DNA of 64,000 nucleotides from Cytobacillus gottheilii. GTDB lineage: Bacteria; Bacillota; Bacilli; Bacillales; Cytobacillaceae. Made by a program: the position numbers and the translations under genes. A model generated the notes under the pieces. It was not told the origin of the DNA. It ran no database searches and was given only the letters and a program-made list of their open reading frames with translations. The stretch spans positions 1,652,419 through 1,716,418 of the forward strand of contig NZ_LT800494.1 in assembly GCF_900166665.1 (NCBI RefSeq), written 5' to 3'. Each line of letters opens with the position of its first letter. The stretch's first letter is position 1. Below, piece after piece: positions 1 to 8,401 of this stretch.

Positions 1-30
1 CCTTATCAACATAAGATGACCTTTTTTCTA

Positions 31-936
31 TTACCTGTGTTCCGAATATCCGGTACTGCTTGTTAGTTGTTGAATCACTTTCAATTCTTCCAGTGATAGG
101 GCAGGTTTGCGGACTGCGGCAGCATTTTGCTGAACTTGTTCAACCGAGCTTGCTCCGGCGATGACAGACGCGACCGCAGTCTGTGCTAAATTAAACTGCA
201 TAGCGATTTCACCTGGAGAGCGATCGCCAAGCTTCTCTTCAAGGCTCGGGATTAGCTGCTGTAAATCTTCATAGCTGTAGCTTAGATAGCCGTTTTTTTG
301 TGCTTTGGCGAGGTTGCCGTTTAAGATTCCTTTTGCAAGTGGACCGCGTGTAACAACGCTTATTTTTTTCTGCTCTAAAAGGGGAAACGCCTGCTCCTCT
401 GGACGGCGGTCAAGCATGCTGTATTGCATCATAACCGAGACGATATTTGATTTTTCCGCATATTCGCGAATCACATTTGGGCGAATGGAAGAGATGCCAT
501 AATAGCGGATGTAGCCTTCCGTTACAAGCTCCTCGAATGCTTCAATCGTTTCCTCTATATTGTCTTCGATTGTGCCGCCATGCAGCTGATACAAATCAAT
601 ATAATCTGTCTGGAGCCTCTGCAGACTATGTTTGACTGCTTCCTTTATGTGTTTTTTGGAAGGATCCCAGCTCCAGCCATCTTTGTTTTCATTCCAGCGG
701 TTCCCTGCTTTTGTCGCAATGATCACTTTATCGCGAACCGACTTTAAAGCTTGGCCGACAATCTTTTCATTTTCGCCAAAATCATATAAATCTGCTGTAT
801 CAACATAATTAATGCCGGCATCCAGAGCTGCTTCAATAATATTTTTCCCTTTGCTCAGATCTGTACCAAGCGACATGCAGCCTAAACCCAAAACGCTTGC
901 ATGAAGCTCAGAAGTGCCAATTTGTCTCTTCTCCAT
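31..936 (-). CDS. yqkF: Aldo/keto reductase (YqkF-like)
   Basis: NAD(P)H-dependent oxidoreductase of the aldo/keto reductase family, cytosolic, about 301 aa. The catalytic tetrad is visible as D46, Y51 (VDTADLYD), K76 (IIATKAG) and H119 (LYQLHGG), on a TIM-barrel-length chain. The open frame runs further upstream, but those extra 35-36 codons are encoded largely by the neighbouring 126-bp repeat. I chose the second ATG of an ATGATG pair (934-936) because GGTGGTGG lies 4 nt before it; the first ATG (937-939) is only 1 nt away. The physiological substrate is unknown. It faces nudF across the repeat array, so the array occupies its upstream region. Confidence 0.88.
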   Translation of the reverse strand: MEKRQIGTSELHASVLGLGCMSLGTDLSKGKNIIEAALDAGINYVDTADLYDFGENEKIVGQALKSVRDKVIIATKAGNRWNENKDGWSWDPSKKHIKEAVKHSLQRLQTDYIDLYQLHGGTIEDNIEETIEAFEELVTEGYIRYYGISSIRPNVIREYAEKSNIVSVMMQYSMLDRRPEEQAFPLLEQKKISVVTRGPLAKGILNGNLAKAQKNGYLSYSYEDLQQLIPSLEEKLGDRSPGEIAMQFNLAQTAVASVIAGASSVEQVQQNAAAVRKPALSLEELKVIQQLTSSTGYSEHR

Positions 937-1005
937 CATTCCACCACCAGTTTTTTCTTTTATTTTAACGGAGACAACCAAAGACGCCAAATCATAACAC
1001 TTAAC

Positions 1006-1619
1006 AAGAAAAGCGGAGGCGGCTCGCTCAGCTGCGACAAGCATAAGGCGAGCCAGCCGGAAGGTTGTTCTTTAACCTTTTGGCTGGATTGACTTATGAC
1101 CTCGAGCAGCTAGCCGCCGGAGCTAGACAACAAGAAAAGCGGAAGGCGCTTGCCCAGGGACGACAAGCTTAAGACAAGATGGCTAGAAGGTTGTTCTTTA
1201 ACCTTCTGGACAGATTGGCTTAAGACCTCGAGTCCCTAGCGCCTGTAGCTAGACAAAAAGAAAAGCGGAAGGCGCTTGCCCAGGGACGACAAGCTTAAGA
1301 CAAGATGGCTAGAAGGTTGTTCTTTAACCTTCTGGACAGATTGGCTTAAGATCTCGAGTCCCTAGCGCCTGTAGCTAGACAAAAAGAAAAGCGGAAGGCG
1401 CTTGCCCAGGGACGACAAGCTTAAGACAAGATGACTAGAAGGTTGTTCTTTAACCTTCTGGACAGATTGGCTTAAGACCTCGATTCCCTAGCGCCTGTAG
1501 CTGGACAACAAGAAAAGCGGAAGGCGGCTCGCCCTTAAAAGTAACGCAGTCTTCGCCACGTCCTATGGGCAAGCTTAAAGCGAAATGAGCCACACGTCGA
1601 AACTTTCTGCTGCGTTACT
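1006..1619 (+). repeat. Tandem array of 126-bp palindromic repeats (array 1)
   Basis: Four consecutive units of exactly 126 bp (1006-1131, 1132-1257, 1258-1383, 1384-1509) each start AAGAAAAGCGG and are followed by a divergent fifth piece (1510 to about 1619) that contains its own inverted pair AGTAACGCAG/CTGCGTTACT. Units 2-4 are almost identical; unit 1 differs mainly in the stems. Each unit folds into a long imperfect hairpin with apical loop GTTCTTT and stems GGCGCT/AGCGCC, AGGGAC/GTCCCT, CTTAAG/CTTAAG and AAGGTT/AACCTT. Unit 1 has GGCGGC/GCCGCC, AGCTGC/GCAGCT and CATAAG/CTTATG at the same places. The array lies between the divergent genes yqkF and nudF. The same family recurs at 53631-54216 and 63719-64000 in the other orientation. 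Confidence 0.95.
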
Positions 1620-1629
1620 CATTCATACT

Positions 1630-1658
1630 TTCTGATAGTATAAAAAAATGGGTATGAT
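1630..1658 (+). promoter_or_regulatory. Candidate sigma-A promoter of nudF-yqxK
   Basis: TTCTGA (1630-1635), 17-nt spacer, TATGAT (1653-1658), about 40 nt upstream of nudF. The -35 is a partial match only. Confidence 0.45.
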
Positions 1659-1699
1659 AAAATAGAGCAGGTAATGTACATACAAGGGAGTGTCAGGGA

Positions 1700-2257
1700 A
1701 TGAGCAGTCTTGAAGAAAAAACAATAAAAACAGAATCTATTTTTAAAGGGAGAATCATTAGTCTGCAAGTTGATGATGTAGAACTTCCTAATGGCAAGCA
1801 TGCAAAAAGAGAACTAATTAAGCACCCTGGTGCGGTTGCTGTTTTAGCAGTGACAGATGAACAGAAAATCATCATGGTTGAGCAATATCGTAAAGCACTT
1901 GAAAAAACGATTGTAGAAATCCCGGCAGGCAAGCTTGAACAGGGAGAAGATCCACAAGAATGCGCGAAAAGAGAACTGGAGGAAGAAACAGGGTATGAAG
2001 CGGCGGAATGGTCCCTATTAACCTCTTTCTATACTTCACCGGGATTTGCGGATGAAATTGTTCATTTATACATAGCGAAAGGTCTTACCCAAAAAGAAAA
2101 CAGTGCAGAACTAGATGAAGATGAATTTGTGAATCTAATGGAATTAACACTGGCCGAAGCAGAGCAGCTTGTGAATGAGCAGAGAATCTATGATGCCAAG
2201 ACGGCTTATGCTGTATTATATTTAAAGCTTCAAGAGGCCCTGAAAGCATCGAAATGA
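1700..2257 (+). CDS. nudF: ADP-ribose pyrophosphatase (Nudix)
   Basis: Hydrolyses ADP-ribose to AMP and ribose 5-phosphate, a cytosolic housekeeping function. The 185-aa chain carries a full Nudix box at residues 77-99 (G77, E83, then RELEEETGY), which binds the catalytic Mg2+. Length matches the family. An AAGGGAGTG ribosome binding site precedes the ATG. The stop overlaps the start of the next gene in an ATGA, indicating translational coupling with yqxK. Confidence 0.93.
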   Translation: MSSLEEKTIKTESIFKGRIISLQVDDVELPNGKHAKRELIKHPGAVAVLAVTDEQKIIMVEQYRKALEKTIVEIPAGKLEQGEDPQECAKRELEEETGYEAAEWSLLTSFYTSPGFADEIVHLYIAKGLTQKENSAELDEDEFVNLMELTLAEAEQLVNEQRIYDAKTAYAVLYLKLQEALKASK

Positions 2258-3417
2258 GAAATTATTATGCCGACTTGCATATTCACATCGGAAGAACCTA
2301 TACAGGGAAGCCGGTCAAAATTACAGGCTCAAAATCGCTGACCTTTTCAAATATTATTGATCATGCCCGTGATGAAAAAGGGTTACATATGATCGGTATT
2401 ATTGATTGTCATTCACCGGAAGTGATTCAAGAGATGGAGATGCTGATTGCTGCTGGGGAGATGGCTGAAACAAAAGAAGGCGGATTAGATTATGGTGATT
2501 TAACGATTATTCCTGGCTCTGAGATCGAAATTTATGATGAAAACTGTAAAGGCCCTATTCATGTTCTATGTTATTTTCCTGGAATAATGGAAATGAAGAG
2601 TTTTTCGCATTGGTTATCACAGCATTTAAAGAATATTACACTCAGCTCCCAGCGAATTTATGCTGACGGAAAAGTACTGCAGCAAAAAGTAAAGGACCTT
2701 GGTGGCTTATTTGTGCCAGCCCATGTGTTTACCCCTTTTAAAAGCCTGTTTGGAAAAGGAGTTCACAAAAGCTTAACAGAAGTATTTGATCCGAATTTAA
2801 TAGATGGAATTGAATTGGGTTTGAGTTCAAATACGCAAATGGCAGACCAAATAGAAGAACTGCATCGTTACTCTTTTTTAACGAATTCTGATGCTCATTC
2901 ATTAAGTAAAATTGCACGCGAGTATCAAACCCTTTATCTGCAGCATCCATCGTTTCAAGAATTGAAAAAGGCTCTCCATAGGGAGGAAGGGCGGAAAATT
3001 GCCGCTAATTACGGCTTGGATCCATTACTTGGAAAGTATCATGAAACCGTATGTGCTTCCTGTTCAACACGGTGGCAAAGCGCACAGGATACTTGTTCGA
3101 ATTGCGGACACCATGCATTTGTAAAAGGTGTGGCCGAGCGGATCCTAGAACTGAAAACAGCCGAAGCGGGTATAGCAGACAGACCACCATATATTCATCA
3201 GATCCCGCTTGAGTTTGTACCAGGCTTGGGGCCGAAAATGCTTGAAAAACTTTTAAATCATTTCGGAACAGAAATGAATGTGCTGCATCATGTTTCAGAG
3301 GAGCAGCTGGGACAAGTCATCCCGGAAAAAATAGCAAATCTGATCGCAAAGGCACGGATTGGAAAGCTGTCGCTTGCTGCAGGCGGCGGCGGAAAATACG
3401 GGAAAATCTCAGAATGA
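2254..3417 (+). CDS. yqxK: Endonuclease Q family protein (PHP domain, zinc finger, HhH)
   Basis: 387 aa. The N-terminal PHP phosphoesterase domain shows the metal motif DLHIH (H9, H11), DCHS near residue 52 and NSDAH at 211-215. A four-cysteine zinc finger follows (C267, C270, C281, C284), then a helix-hairpin-helix around residues 320-340 (FVPGLGPKMLEKLL). This order is that of endonuclease Q, which nicks DNA 5' of deaminated bases such as uracil and hypoxanthine; B. subtilis YqxK is the homologue. Its start overlaps the nudF stop. Pairing with a Nudix hydrolase suggests a damage-sanitation operon, which is inference. Confidence 0.85.
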   Translation: MRNYYADLHIHIGRTYTGKPVKITGSKSLTFSNIIDHARDEKGLHMIGIIDCHSPEVIQEMEMLIAAGEMAETKEGGLDYGDLTIIPGSEIEIYDENCKGPIHVLCYFPGIMEMKSFSHWLSQHLKNITLSSQRIYADGKVLQQKVKDLGGLFVPAHVFTPFKSLFGKGVHKSLTEVFDPNLIDGIELGLSSNTQMADQIEELHRYSFLTNSDAHSLSKIAREYQTLYLQHPSFQELKKALHREEGRKIAANYGLDPLLGKYHETVCASCSTRWQSAQDTCSNCGHHAFVKGVAERILELKTAEAGIADRPPYIHQIPLEFVPGLGPKMLEKLLNHFGTEMNVLHHVSEEQLGQVIPEKIANLIAKARIGKLSLAAGGGGKYGKISE

Positions 3418-3451
3418 AAATTCCGGCGCGGAGAGCAGCCGGAATTTTTTT
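3417..3451 (+). terminator. Rho-independent terminator of nudF-yqxK
   Basis: AAAATTCCGGC (3417-3427) pairs with GCCGGAATTTT (3438 on) and runs into seven T. It starts at the last base of yqxK. Confidence 0.9.
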
Positions 3452-3495
3452 GTTTTATTCATGTAAACTATTATTCCTCGCAACCTCGCAGTCTT

Positions 3496-4059
3496 CTACT
3501 CTTTTACCTTCGCAAACACACATGTATTACGCAATTGTGTCCCATCTGCACTCAGCGAATCCTTGCGGAGAATGCCTTCAAGCTTAAAGCCGAGCCGTTC
3601 AGGAATCTTCCTGCTGGCTATGTTAAGTGTGTCGCAGCGAATTTCCACTCGATTCGCGTTAAGCTCCTCAAACGCAAAAGCGGTGAGTCCTTTTACAGCT
3701 TCAGTCAAATAACCTCTCTTTGTCCAGCGCGTATCGCACCAATAGCCAATTTCAAATTTCCTCACTTCCCATGATATGCGGTGTAATCCTATTGAACCAA
3801 TGAATGTTTGATCTTCTTTTCTAAAAATATGGAGCCTAATATCCTCTTTCCTAATAAATTGAGCATAAGATTTGCGTATATTTTCCTCTGTTTCTTCAAG
3901 CGTTTGCTGTTTTTGAGCGAATGGAAACCAAGGTTTGAACTCCTCTAATGAATGCTGAATAGCTTCATAGGTTACTTGCCCATCTCCAGGCAGACACGGA
4001 CGAATCAGCAGCCGTTCAGTTTCAATTTTTTCCGGAAAATCAAATAATATTGGATTCAT
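3496..4059 (-). CDS. GNAT acetyltransferase, RimJ/RimL type
   Basis: 187 aa of the acetyl-CoA-dependent GNAT fold. The start TERLLIRP and the acetyl-CoA loop region GYWCDTRWTKRGYLTEA are typical of the RimJ/RimL branch, which acetylates N-terminal Ser/Ala of ribosomal proteins or similar amines. The C-terminal part LGFKLEGILR is the usual beta-alpha closing motif. The start ATG at 4059 has a strong GGGAGGG site. It is divergent from spoIIM and not in an operon. Paralogues such as B. subtilis YjcK are similar, so no symbol is assigned; the substrate is unknown. Confidence 0.85.
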   Translation of the reverse strand: MNPILFDFPEKIETERLLIRPCLPGDGQVTYEAIQHSLEEFKPWFPFAQKQQTLEETEENIRKSYAQFIRKEDIRLHIFRKEDQTFIGSIGLHRISWEVRKFEIGYWCDTRWTKRGYLTEAVKGLTAFAFEELNANRVEIRCDTLNIASRKIPERLGFKLEGILRKDSLSADGTQLRNTCVFAKVKE

Positions 4060-4138
4060 GGAGTATCCCTCCCAAGTAAATTGATAATATTATAGGCGCA
4101 ATTCGGCTGATCTTCAATAACTTTCTGGAAATTAAATG

Positions 4139-4173
4139 AAATAGTTCTGACTCCATTTGGACAGGCATACAAT
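4139..4173 (+). promoter_or_regulatory. Possible sigma-E promoter of spoIIM
   Basis: CATACAAT at 4166-4173 is a good match to the sigma-E -10 (CATACANT), 33 nt before spoIIM. No convincing -35 sits at 13-15 nt; AAATAGTT at 4138-4145 is too far away. Confidence 0.3.
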
Positions 4174-4205
4174 GGAGTAACTGAATATGTACAGGAGGAT
4201 TAGCA

Positions 4206-4847
4206 ATGAAGAAAAAAATGTACCAGAACGTCGCCGCAACCCATTTTCGTGAGCATTCCTCGATCTATTTATTTGTGATTGTCTTGTTTTTTATGGGCGT
4301 TATTTTTGGAGCTATTGTTGTGAATAGCTTAAGCTTTACTCAAAAGGAAGATTTATTTTATTACTTATCGCAATTTTTCGGGCAAGTATCAACCGAAGAA
4401 GTTGCTTCTTCTAATGATTTGTTTAAACAAAGCTTGCTTCATAATGCTAAATATATAGGACTGATTTGGCTTTTAGGCATTTCGATTATCGGCTTGCCTG
4501 TTATTCTAATTATGTTATTTATAAAAGGAATGGTTGTAGGCTTTACTGTTGGATTTCTAGTTAATCAGATGGCATGGGATGGGTTCCTCTTGTCGTTTGT
4601 TTCCATCCTGCCGCAAAACTTAGTCATTATTCCGGTGTTCATTATTGCTGCCACACTTGCCGTTGCCTTTTCGTTAAAGATGATCAAAAAGCAATTTATG
4701 AAAAGGATGGGCGACCCTATGCTTCCTTTATTCGGACGTTATGTCGCAGCGTTTGCCATCGCTTTAATCTTCATAGCAGCTGCAGCTGGCGTTGAAGCAT
4801 TTATATCACCGCCATTAATGAAATCCGTTATACAGTCGATCCAATAA
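4206..4847 (+). CDS. spoIIM: Stage II sporulation protein M
   Basis: 213-aa integral membrane protein with several hydrophobic segments and the length of SpoIIM. In B. subtilis it is the membrane anchor of the SpoIID-SpoIIM-SpoIIP complex in the mother-cell septal membrane, which degrades peptidoglycan during forespore engulfment. A CAGGAGGA ribosome binding site fits the ATG. It is followed by its own terminator and by fur, as in B. subtilis. SpoIIM-like (DUF95) proteins also occur in circular-bacteriocin clusters, but here length and context are those of the sporulation gene. Confidence 0.93.
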   Translation: MKKKMYQNVAATHFREHSSIYLFVIVLFFMGVIFGAIVVNSLSFTQKEDLFYYLSQFFGQVSTEEVASSNDLFKQSLLHNAKYIGLIWLLGISIIGLPVILIMLFIKGMVVGFTVGFLVNQMAWDGFLLSFVSILPQNLVIIPVFIIAATLAVAFSLKMIKKQFMKRMGDPMLPLFGRYVAAFAIALIFIAAAAGVEAFISPPLMKSVIQSIQ

Positions 4848-4861
4848 AATAATGGAAGGTG

Positions 4862-4894
4862 AAAACCAAGGTACGATCGTAATCTTGGTTTTTT
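4862..4894 (+). terminator. Terminator of spoIIM
   Basis: AAAACCAAG (4862-4870) pairs with CTTGGTTTT (from 4884) followed by T residues. Confidence 0.88.
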
Positions 4895-4963
4895 CCTTAT
4901 CAGTGCCTAAGGGAAGCTCTGACCTGCTGGTCGATCATTCTCATTTTGTTCACACATATTACA

Positions 4964-4978
4964 TAATAATCATTCTAA
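4964..4978 (+). promoter_or_regulatory. PerR-type box upstream of fur
   Basis: TAATAATCATTCTAA matches the Per box TTATAATNATTATAA at 12 of 14 defined positions. It lies 24 nt upstream of the -35. B. subtilis fur is known to be under PerR control, so this is a plausible operator; the related Fur box is a weaker match. Confidence 0.5.
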
Positions 4979-5002
4979 AAAGTTATTTGTAATTATTTTA
5001 TT

Positions 5003-5030
5003 TTGACACGATGTGGTGATCTGTTATAAT
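5003..5030 (+). promoter_or_regulatory. Sigma-A promoter of fur
   Basis: TTGACA (5003-5008), 16-nt spacer, TATAAT (5025-5030). Transcription would start near 5037, only about 10 nt before the ribosome binding site. The promoter overlaps the upstream extension of the open frame and so excludes the start at 5013. Confidence 0.8.
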
Positions 5031-5063
5031 GAGAATGTTAGCGGCAAGGGAGGGACTTTCGGT

Positions 5064-5534
5064 ATGGAAAGCAGAATTGATAGAATAAAAAAACAGTTGC
5101 ATTCATCCAGCTACAAGCTTACTCCGCAGCGTGAGGCTACTGTAAGTGTACTGCTGGAACATGAAGAGGATCATTTAAGCGCGGAAGATGTCTACCTCCT
5201 TGTAAAAGAGAAGTCGCCTGAAATTGGTTTAGCAACTGTATATAGAACACTTGAATTACTAACAGAATTAAAAATAGTGGACAAAATTAATTTTGGTGAT
5301 GGCGTATCCAGATATGATCTACGTCAAGAAGGCGCTGCGCATTTCCATCACCATTTAGTATGTATAGAATGTGGTGCGGTCGATGAAATTCAAGAGGACC
5401 TTCTTGAAGATGTAGAAGAAGTGGTCGAGAGACGCTGGAACTTTAAAATTAAAGATCATCGTTTAACCTTCCATGGAATTTGCTACCGATGCCAGGATAA
5501 AGACAACGAGGAAGAAACGAAAACTGAAGAGTAA
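5064..5534 (+). CDS. fur: Ferric uptake regulator Fur
   Basis: Iron-sensing transcriptional repressor, 156 aa, cytosolic dimer. The N-terminal winged helix carries the family signature LATVYRTLELL (residues 56-66). The C-terminal metal region has H93, H95-H97, C100 and C103, and the second zinc pair C140/C143. The PerR/Fur/Zur family shares this fold; position after spoIIM and before yqzK-xerD, as in B. subtilis, supports Fur. Start at 5064 is set by AAGGGAGGGA at 5046-5055 and by the promoter covering the longer frame. A terminator follows directly. Confidence 0.93.
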   Translation: MESRIDRIKKQLHSSSYKLTPQREATVSVLLEHEEDHLSAEDVYLLVKEKSPEIGLATVYRTLELLTELKIVDKINFGDGVSRYDLRQEGAAHFHHHLVCIECGAVDEIQEDLLEDVEEVVERRWNFKIKDHRLTFHGICYRCQDKDNEEETKTEE

Positions 5535-5540
5535 CACTTT

Positions 5541-5573
5541 AACCTTTTCTTATTAAAAGAAAGGGTTTTTTTG
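5541..5573 (+). terminator. Terminator of fur
   Basis: AACCTTTTCTT pairs with AAAGAAAGGGTT across a short loop and is followed by T7. Confidence 0.85.
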
Positions 5574-5730
5574 TGTCTTTCATCACCGAATTATCTGATC
5601 TCACTCTCCAAATTTATAGGAACTGAGACTAACCGTTTAAATATCCAAACGGAATTTTCATCTTAGGTATATTTCTTGTCCAATTTGGCATATCTTTTAC
5701 TAATATGCAACAGGCTTGGAGGATTTATAT

Positions 5731-5958
5731 ATGAGATCGGGAATGAAAATGATTTTTCAGACAACAAAAGTATTTGTGCTGTTTACAGGCTGCACAATTC
5801 TTTTCTATTACGGAATTATGTGGTTAAATGAAGAATATCAGGACTATCATCGCTATGATGAGCCCGATGGAGCGGCTGTCAAAGTCTCATCAAGCGGGGA
5901 GGAGCATGACAGCAATTTCTTGGATAGGTTATTTCTTTTCTATCTAAATGGGGAGTAA
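5731..5958 (+). CDS. yqzK: Small membrane protein YqzK
   Basis: 75-aa protein with one N-terminal transmembrane segment (about residues 9-30, [18 protein letters not shown]) and an acidic tail. It matches the conserved but uncharacterised YqzK found between fur and xerD in Bacillus. The start is the ATG at 5731, 7-8 nt after TTGGAGGA; a TTG at 5716 lies inside that ribosome binding site and is rejected. It is cotranscribed with xerD, whose ribosome binding site lies in its last codons. Confidence 0.8.
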   Translation: MRSGMKMIFQTTKVFVLFTGCTILFYYGIMWLNEEYQDYHRYDEPDGAAVKVSSSGEEHDSNFLDRLFLFYLNGE

Positions 5959-5965
5959 TGAAAGA

Positions 5966-6859
5966 ATGGAAGATCAGTTAAAGGACTTTGTGCACTATTT
6001 GGTAGTGGAGAAGGGGCTTGCACAAAATACGATTGTATCATATGAAAGAGACTTAAAGTTTTATATTCGCTTTTTAAGAGAAGACGAGAAAGCGGCATCT
6101 TGGCATGATGTGCAGCGTGCGCAAATTATTCAGTTTTTAGGATCTCTGAAAAAAGAAGGGAAATCGTCTAAAACATTAGCGAGACATATCGCCTCGATTC
6201 GCGCATTTCATCAATTTTTATTGCGTGAGCGAGTTGCAGAGCATGATCCGTCCGTTCATATTGAATCGCCGCAGCAGGAAAAATCATTGCCGAAGGTGTT
6301 AAATATGGCAGATGTAGAAACACTATTGGATTCGCCAAAATCAAACAATCATTATGGATTGCGGGATAAAGCCATGCTTGAACTTTTATATGCAACTGGA
6401 ATCCGTGTCAGTGAATTAATTGGGCTAAATCAGGAAGATGTTCATTTAACAATGGGATTTGTCAGATGCATCGGAAAAGGAAATAAAGAGAGGATTATTC
6501 CGCTTGGGCGCACAGCGGCTAAAGCACTTGATGATTACCTCCAAAAGGGAAGACCCGTGTTTGTATCCAAAAAACACCGAGATGATGCCTTATTTTTAAA
6601 TCACCATGGCAAGAGGCTGTCAAGGCAGGGATTCTGGAAGATCCTAAAAGGATTGGCACGAGAGGCAGGAATTCAAAAAGACTTGACGCCGCACACGCTC
6701 CGGCATTCGTTTGCAACCCATCTTTTAGAAAATGGAGCGGATCTTAGAGCTGTTCAGGAAATGCTTGGGCATGCAGATATATCAACAACGCAAATCTATA
6801 CACATGTAACCAAAACCAGATTGAAGGATGTCTATAGCCAGTTTCATCCGAGAGCTTAA
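5966..6859 (+). CDS. xerD: Tyrosine recombinase XerD
   Basis: 297-aa site-specific recombinase that, with XerC/CodV, resolves chromosome dimers at dif. The N-terminal SAM-like domain starts [18 protein letters not shown]. The catalytic domain shows R147 (ATGIRVSEL), K171, H243 and R246 ([12 protein letters not shown]), H269 (LGHADI) and the nucleophile Y278 (TQIYTHV). All catalytic residues are present. The start at 5966 aligns with B. subtilis XerD (RipX); a GGGGAG site overlaps the yqzK end. The upstream ATG at 5948 would put its ribosome binding site inside the gene. Confidence 0.95.
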   Translation: MEDQLKDFVHYLVVEKGLAQNTIVSYERDLKFYIRFLREDEKAASWHDVQRAQIIQFLGSLKKEGKSSKTLARHIASIRAFHQFLLRERVAEHDPSVHIESPQQEKSLPKVLNMADVETLLDSPKSNNHYGLRDKAMLELLYATGIRVSELIGLNQEDVHLTMGFVRCIGKGNKERIIPLGRTAAKALDDYLQKGRPVFVSKKHRDDALFLNHHGKRLSRQGFWKILKGLAREAGIQKDLTPHTLRHSFATHLLENGADLRAVQEMLGHADISTTQIYTHVTKTRLKDVYSQFHPRA

Positions 6860-6874
6860 TAAATTTTTTACAAT

Positions 6875-6908
6875 GCTGCCTGGAAAAATAGGCAGCTTTT
6901 TCTTGTTT
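6875..6908 (+). terminator. Terminator of yqzK-xerD
   Basis: GCTGCCT (6875-6881) pairs with AGGCAGC (6890-6896), followed by a T-rich run. Confidence 0.85.
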
Positions 6909-6950
6909 TTTTATGATTATTCGTTACAATAGAGATGTCAGACTTCTGAC
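6903..6950 (+). promoter_or_regulatory. Candidate deoB promoter with palindromic operator
   Basis: TTGTTT (6903-6908), 16-nt spacer, TACAAT (6925-6930) form a moderate sigma-A promoter. The perfect inverted repeat GTCAGA-CT-TCTGAC (6937-6950) lies 6 nt after the -10, across the expected transcription start. This is where a repressor would bind. The regulator is not identifiable from the sequence. Confidence 0.5.
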
Positions 6951-7022
6951 GTATGAATATGTGTATTCAAAGTTGATAAGGGTAATATAAGATTAAGATA
7001 TTTTTTGCACTTTAAGAAATTA

Positions 7023-7080
7023 GCAGCACTGCTGCACCAGTTACTTTACAATAGGGTGCAACTAAGCGACTGGCTTTTAA
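7023..7080 (+). promoter_or_regulatory. Overlapping hairpins in the deoB leader
   Basis: Three pairings compete: GCAGC/GCTGC (7023-7035), TGCACC/GGTGCA (7033-7060) and CCAGT..CTT/AAG..ACTGG (7037-7073). The last is followed by TTTT and is terminator-like. The arrangement resembles an attenuator but could be chance. Confidence 0.3.
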
Positions 7081-7138
7081 GGCGTTATTTAAATAGGATG
7101 TTTTTGTAAGGGGATTCAATTTTAAAGGAGGAACATTT

Positions 7139-8323
7139 ATGACAAATCATACATATAAAAGAATTTTCCTGGTTGTAATGGATTCAGTTGGCATTGGCGA
7201 AGCACCTGATGCAGAAAGGTTTGGCGATAAAGGCTCAGATACATTAGGTCATATTGCTGAAAAGATGGACGGCTTAAATATGCCAAACATGGGGAAATTA
7301 GGATTGAGCAATATCCGTAATATCAAGGGGATTGAAAAAGCAGAAAAACCGCTCGCTTTTTATACGAAAATGCAAGAAGCATCGAATGGAAAAGATACGA
7401 TGACAGGGCACTGGGAAATCATGGGCTTGAATATTCAAACCCCTTTCAAAGTGTTTCCAGACGGCTTTCCGCCTGAGCTTATTGATGAACTCGAAGACCG
7501 AACTGGCAGAAAAGTAATTGGCAACAAACCGGCTAGCGGAACAGAAATATTGGACGAACTTGGCGAAGAACATATGAAAACGGGTGCACTTATTGTCTAT
7601 ACTTCAGCAGATTCTGTCCTGCAAATTGCTGCGCATGAAGAAATCATACCTATTGAGGAACAATACAATATCTGTGAAATCGCAAGAGAATTAACATTAG
7701 ATGAAAAATATATGGTTGGACGTGTGATTGCACGCCCATTTATCGGTGAGCCAGGTGCATTTAAGCGAACGTCTAACCGTCATGATTATGCACTAAAGCC
7801 ATTTGACCGAACAGTTATGAATGAGCTAAAAGACGGTGGATATGATGTCATTGCCATTGGAAAAATCTCAGATATTTATGATGGCGAAGGTGTTACAGAA
7901 TCATTAAGAACCGTTTCCAACATGGATGGAATGGATAAACTTGTTCAAACATTGGACATGGATTTTACGGGCCTAAGCTTCTTGAATCTAGTTGATTTTG
8001 ATGCATTATTTGGACATAGAAGAGATCCAATTGGCTATGGAGAAGCTTTAGAGGAATATGATGCTCGTTTAGATGAAGTATTTGCTAAGTTAAAAGAAGA
8101 TGATCTTCTTATTGTGACAGCTGATCATGGAAATGATCCAGTACATCCCGGCACAGATCATACGAGAGAATATGTGCCATTGCTTGTATACTCAAAAGGA
8201 ATGACAGCGGGAAAAGAACTGGAGATCAGAGAAACATTTGCTGATATCGGTGCGACTGTTGCGGAAAATTTCAATGTGAAACTTCCGGCATTCGGGAAAA
8301 GTTTTCTGCAGGAATTAAAGTAA
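7139..8323 (+). CDS. deoB: Phosphopentomutase
   Basis: Interconverts ribose 1- and 5-phosphate and deoxyribose 1- and 5-phosphate, linking nucleoside breakdown to central metabolism. The 394-aa protein has the alkaline phosphatase-superfamily metal motifs: [12 protein letters not shown] near residue 14, the phosphorylatable Thr in KDTMTGHWE (about 87), and [17 protein letters not shown] at the C-terminus. Excellent AAAGGAGGA site. It is the first gene of deoB-pupG-pdp, so one operon makes and uses pentose 1-phosphates (drm in B. subtilis). Confidence 0.95.
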   Translation: MTNHTYKRIFLVVMDSVGIGEAPDAERFGDKGSDTLGHIAEKMDGLNMPNMGKLGLSNIRNIKGIEKAEKPLAFYTKMQEASNGKDTMTGHWEIMGLNIQTPFKVFPDGFPPELIDELEDRTGRKVIGNKPASGTEILDELGEEHMKTGALIVYTSADSVLQIAAHEEIIPIEEQYNICEIARELTLDEKYMVGRVIARPFIGEPGAFKRTSNRHDYALKPFDRTVMNELKDGGYDVIAIGKISDIYDGEGVTESLRTVSNMDGMDKLVQTLDMDFTGLSFLNLVDFDALFGHRRDPIGYGEALEEYDARLDEVFAKLKEDDLLIVTADHGNDPVHPGTDHTREYVPLLVYSKGMTAGKELEIRETFADIGATVAENFNVKLPAFGKSFLQELK

Positions 8324-8401
8324 AGCCCGAATGAATAGAGAGACTACCAAATATTGGAGGGGGAAGAATCCTCTGCAAAACAATGAGAAGGAGATTAAAT
8401 C

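Noticed and set aside
937..1044. N-terminal extension of YqkF
   Set aside because: It is encoded mainly by the first 126-bp repeat unit and lacks a ribosome binding site; a good site lies before the ATG at 936.
1006..1619. Evenly spaced tandem repeats as a CRISPR array
   Set aside because: The 126-bp units abut without unique spacers and are palindromic over their whole length; no cas genes are present.
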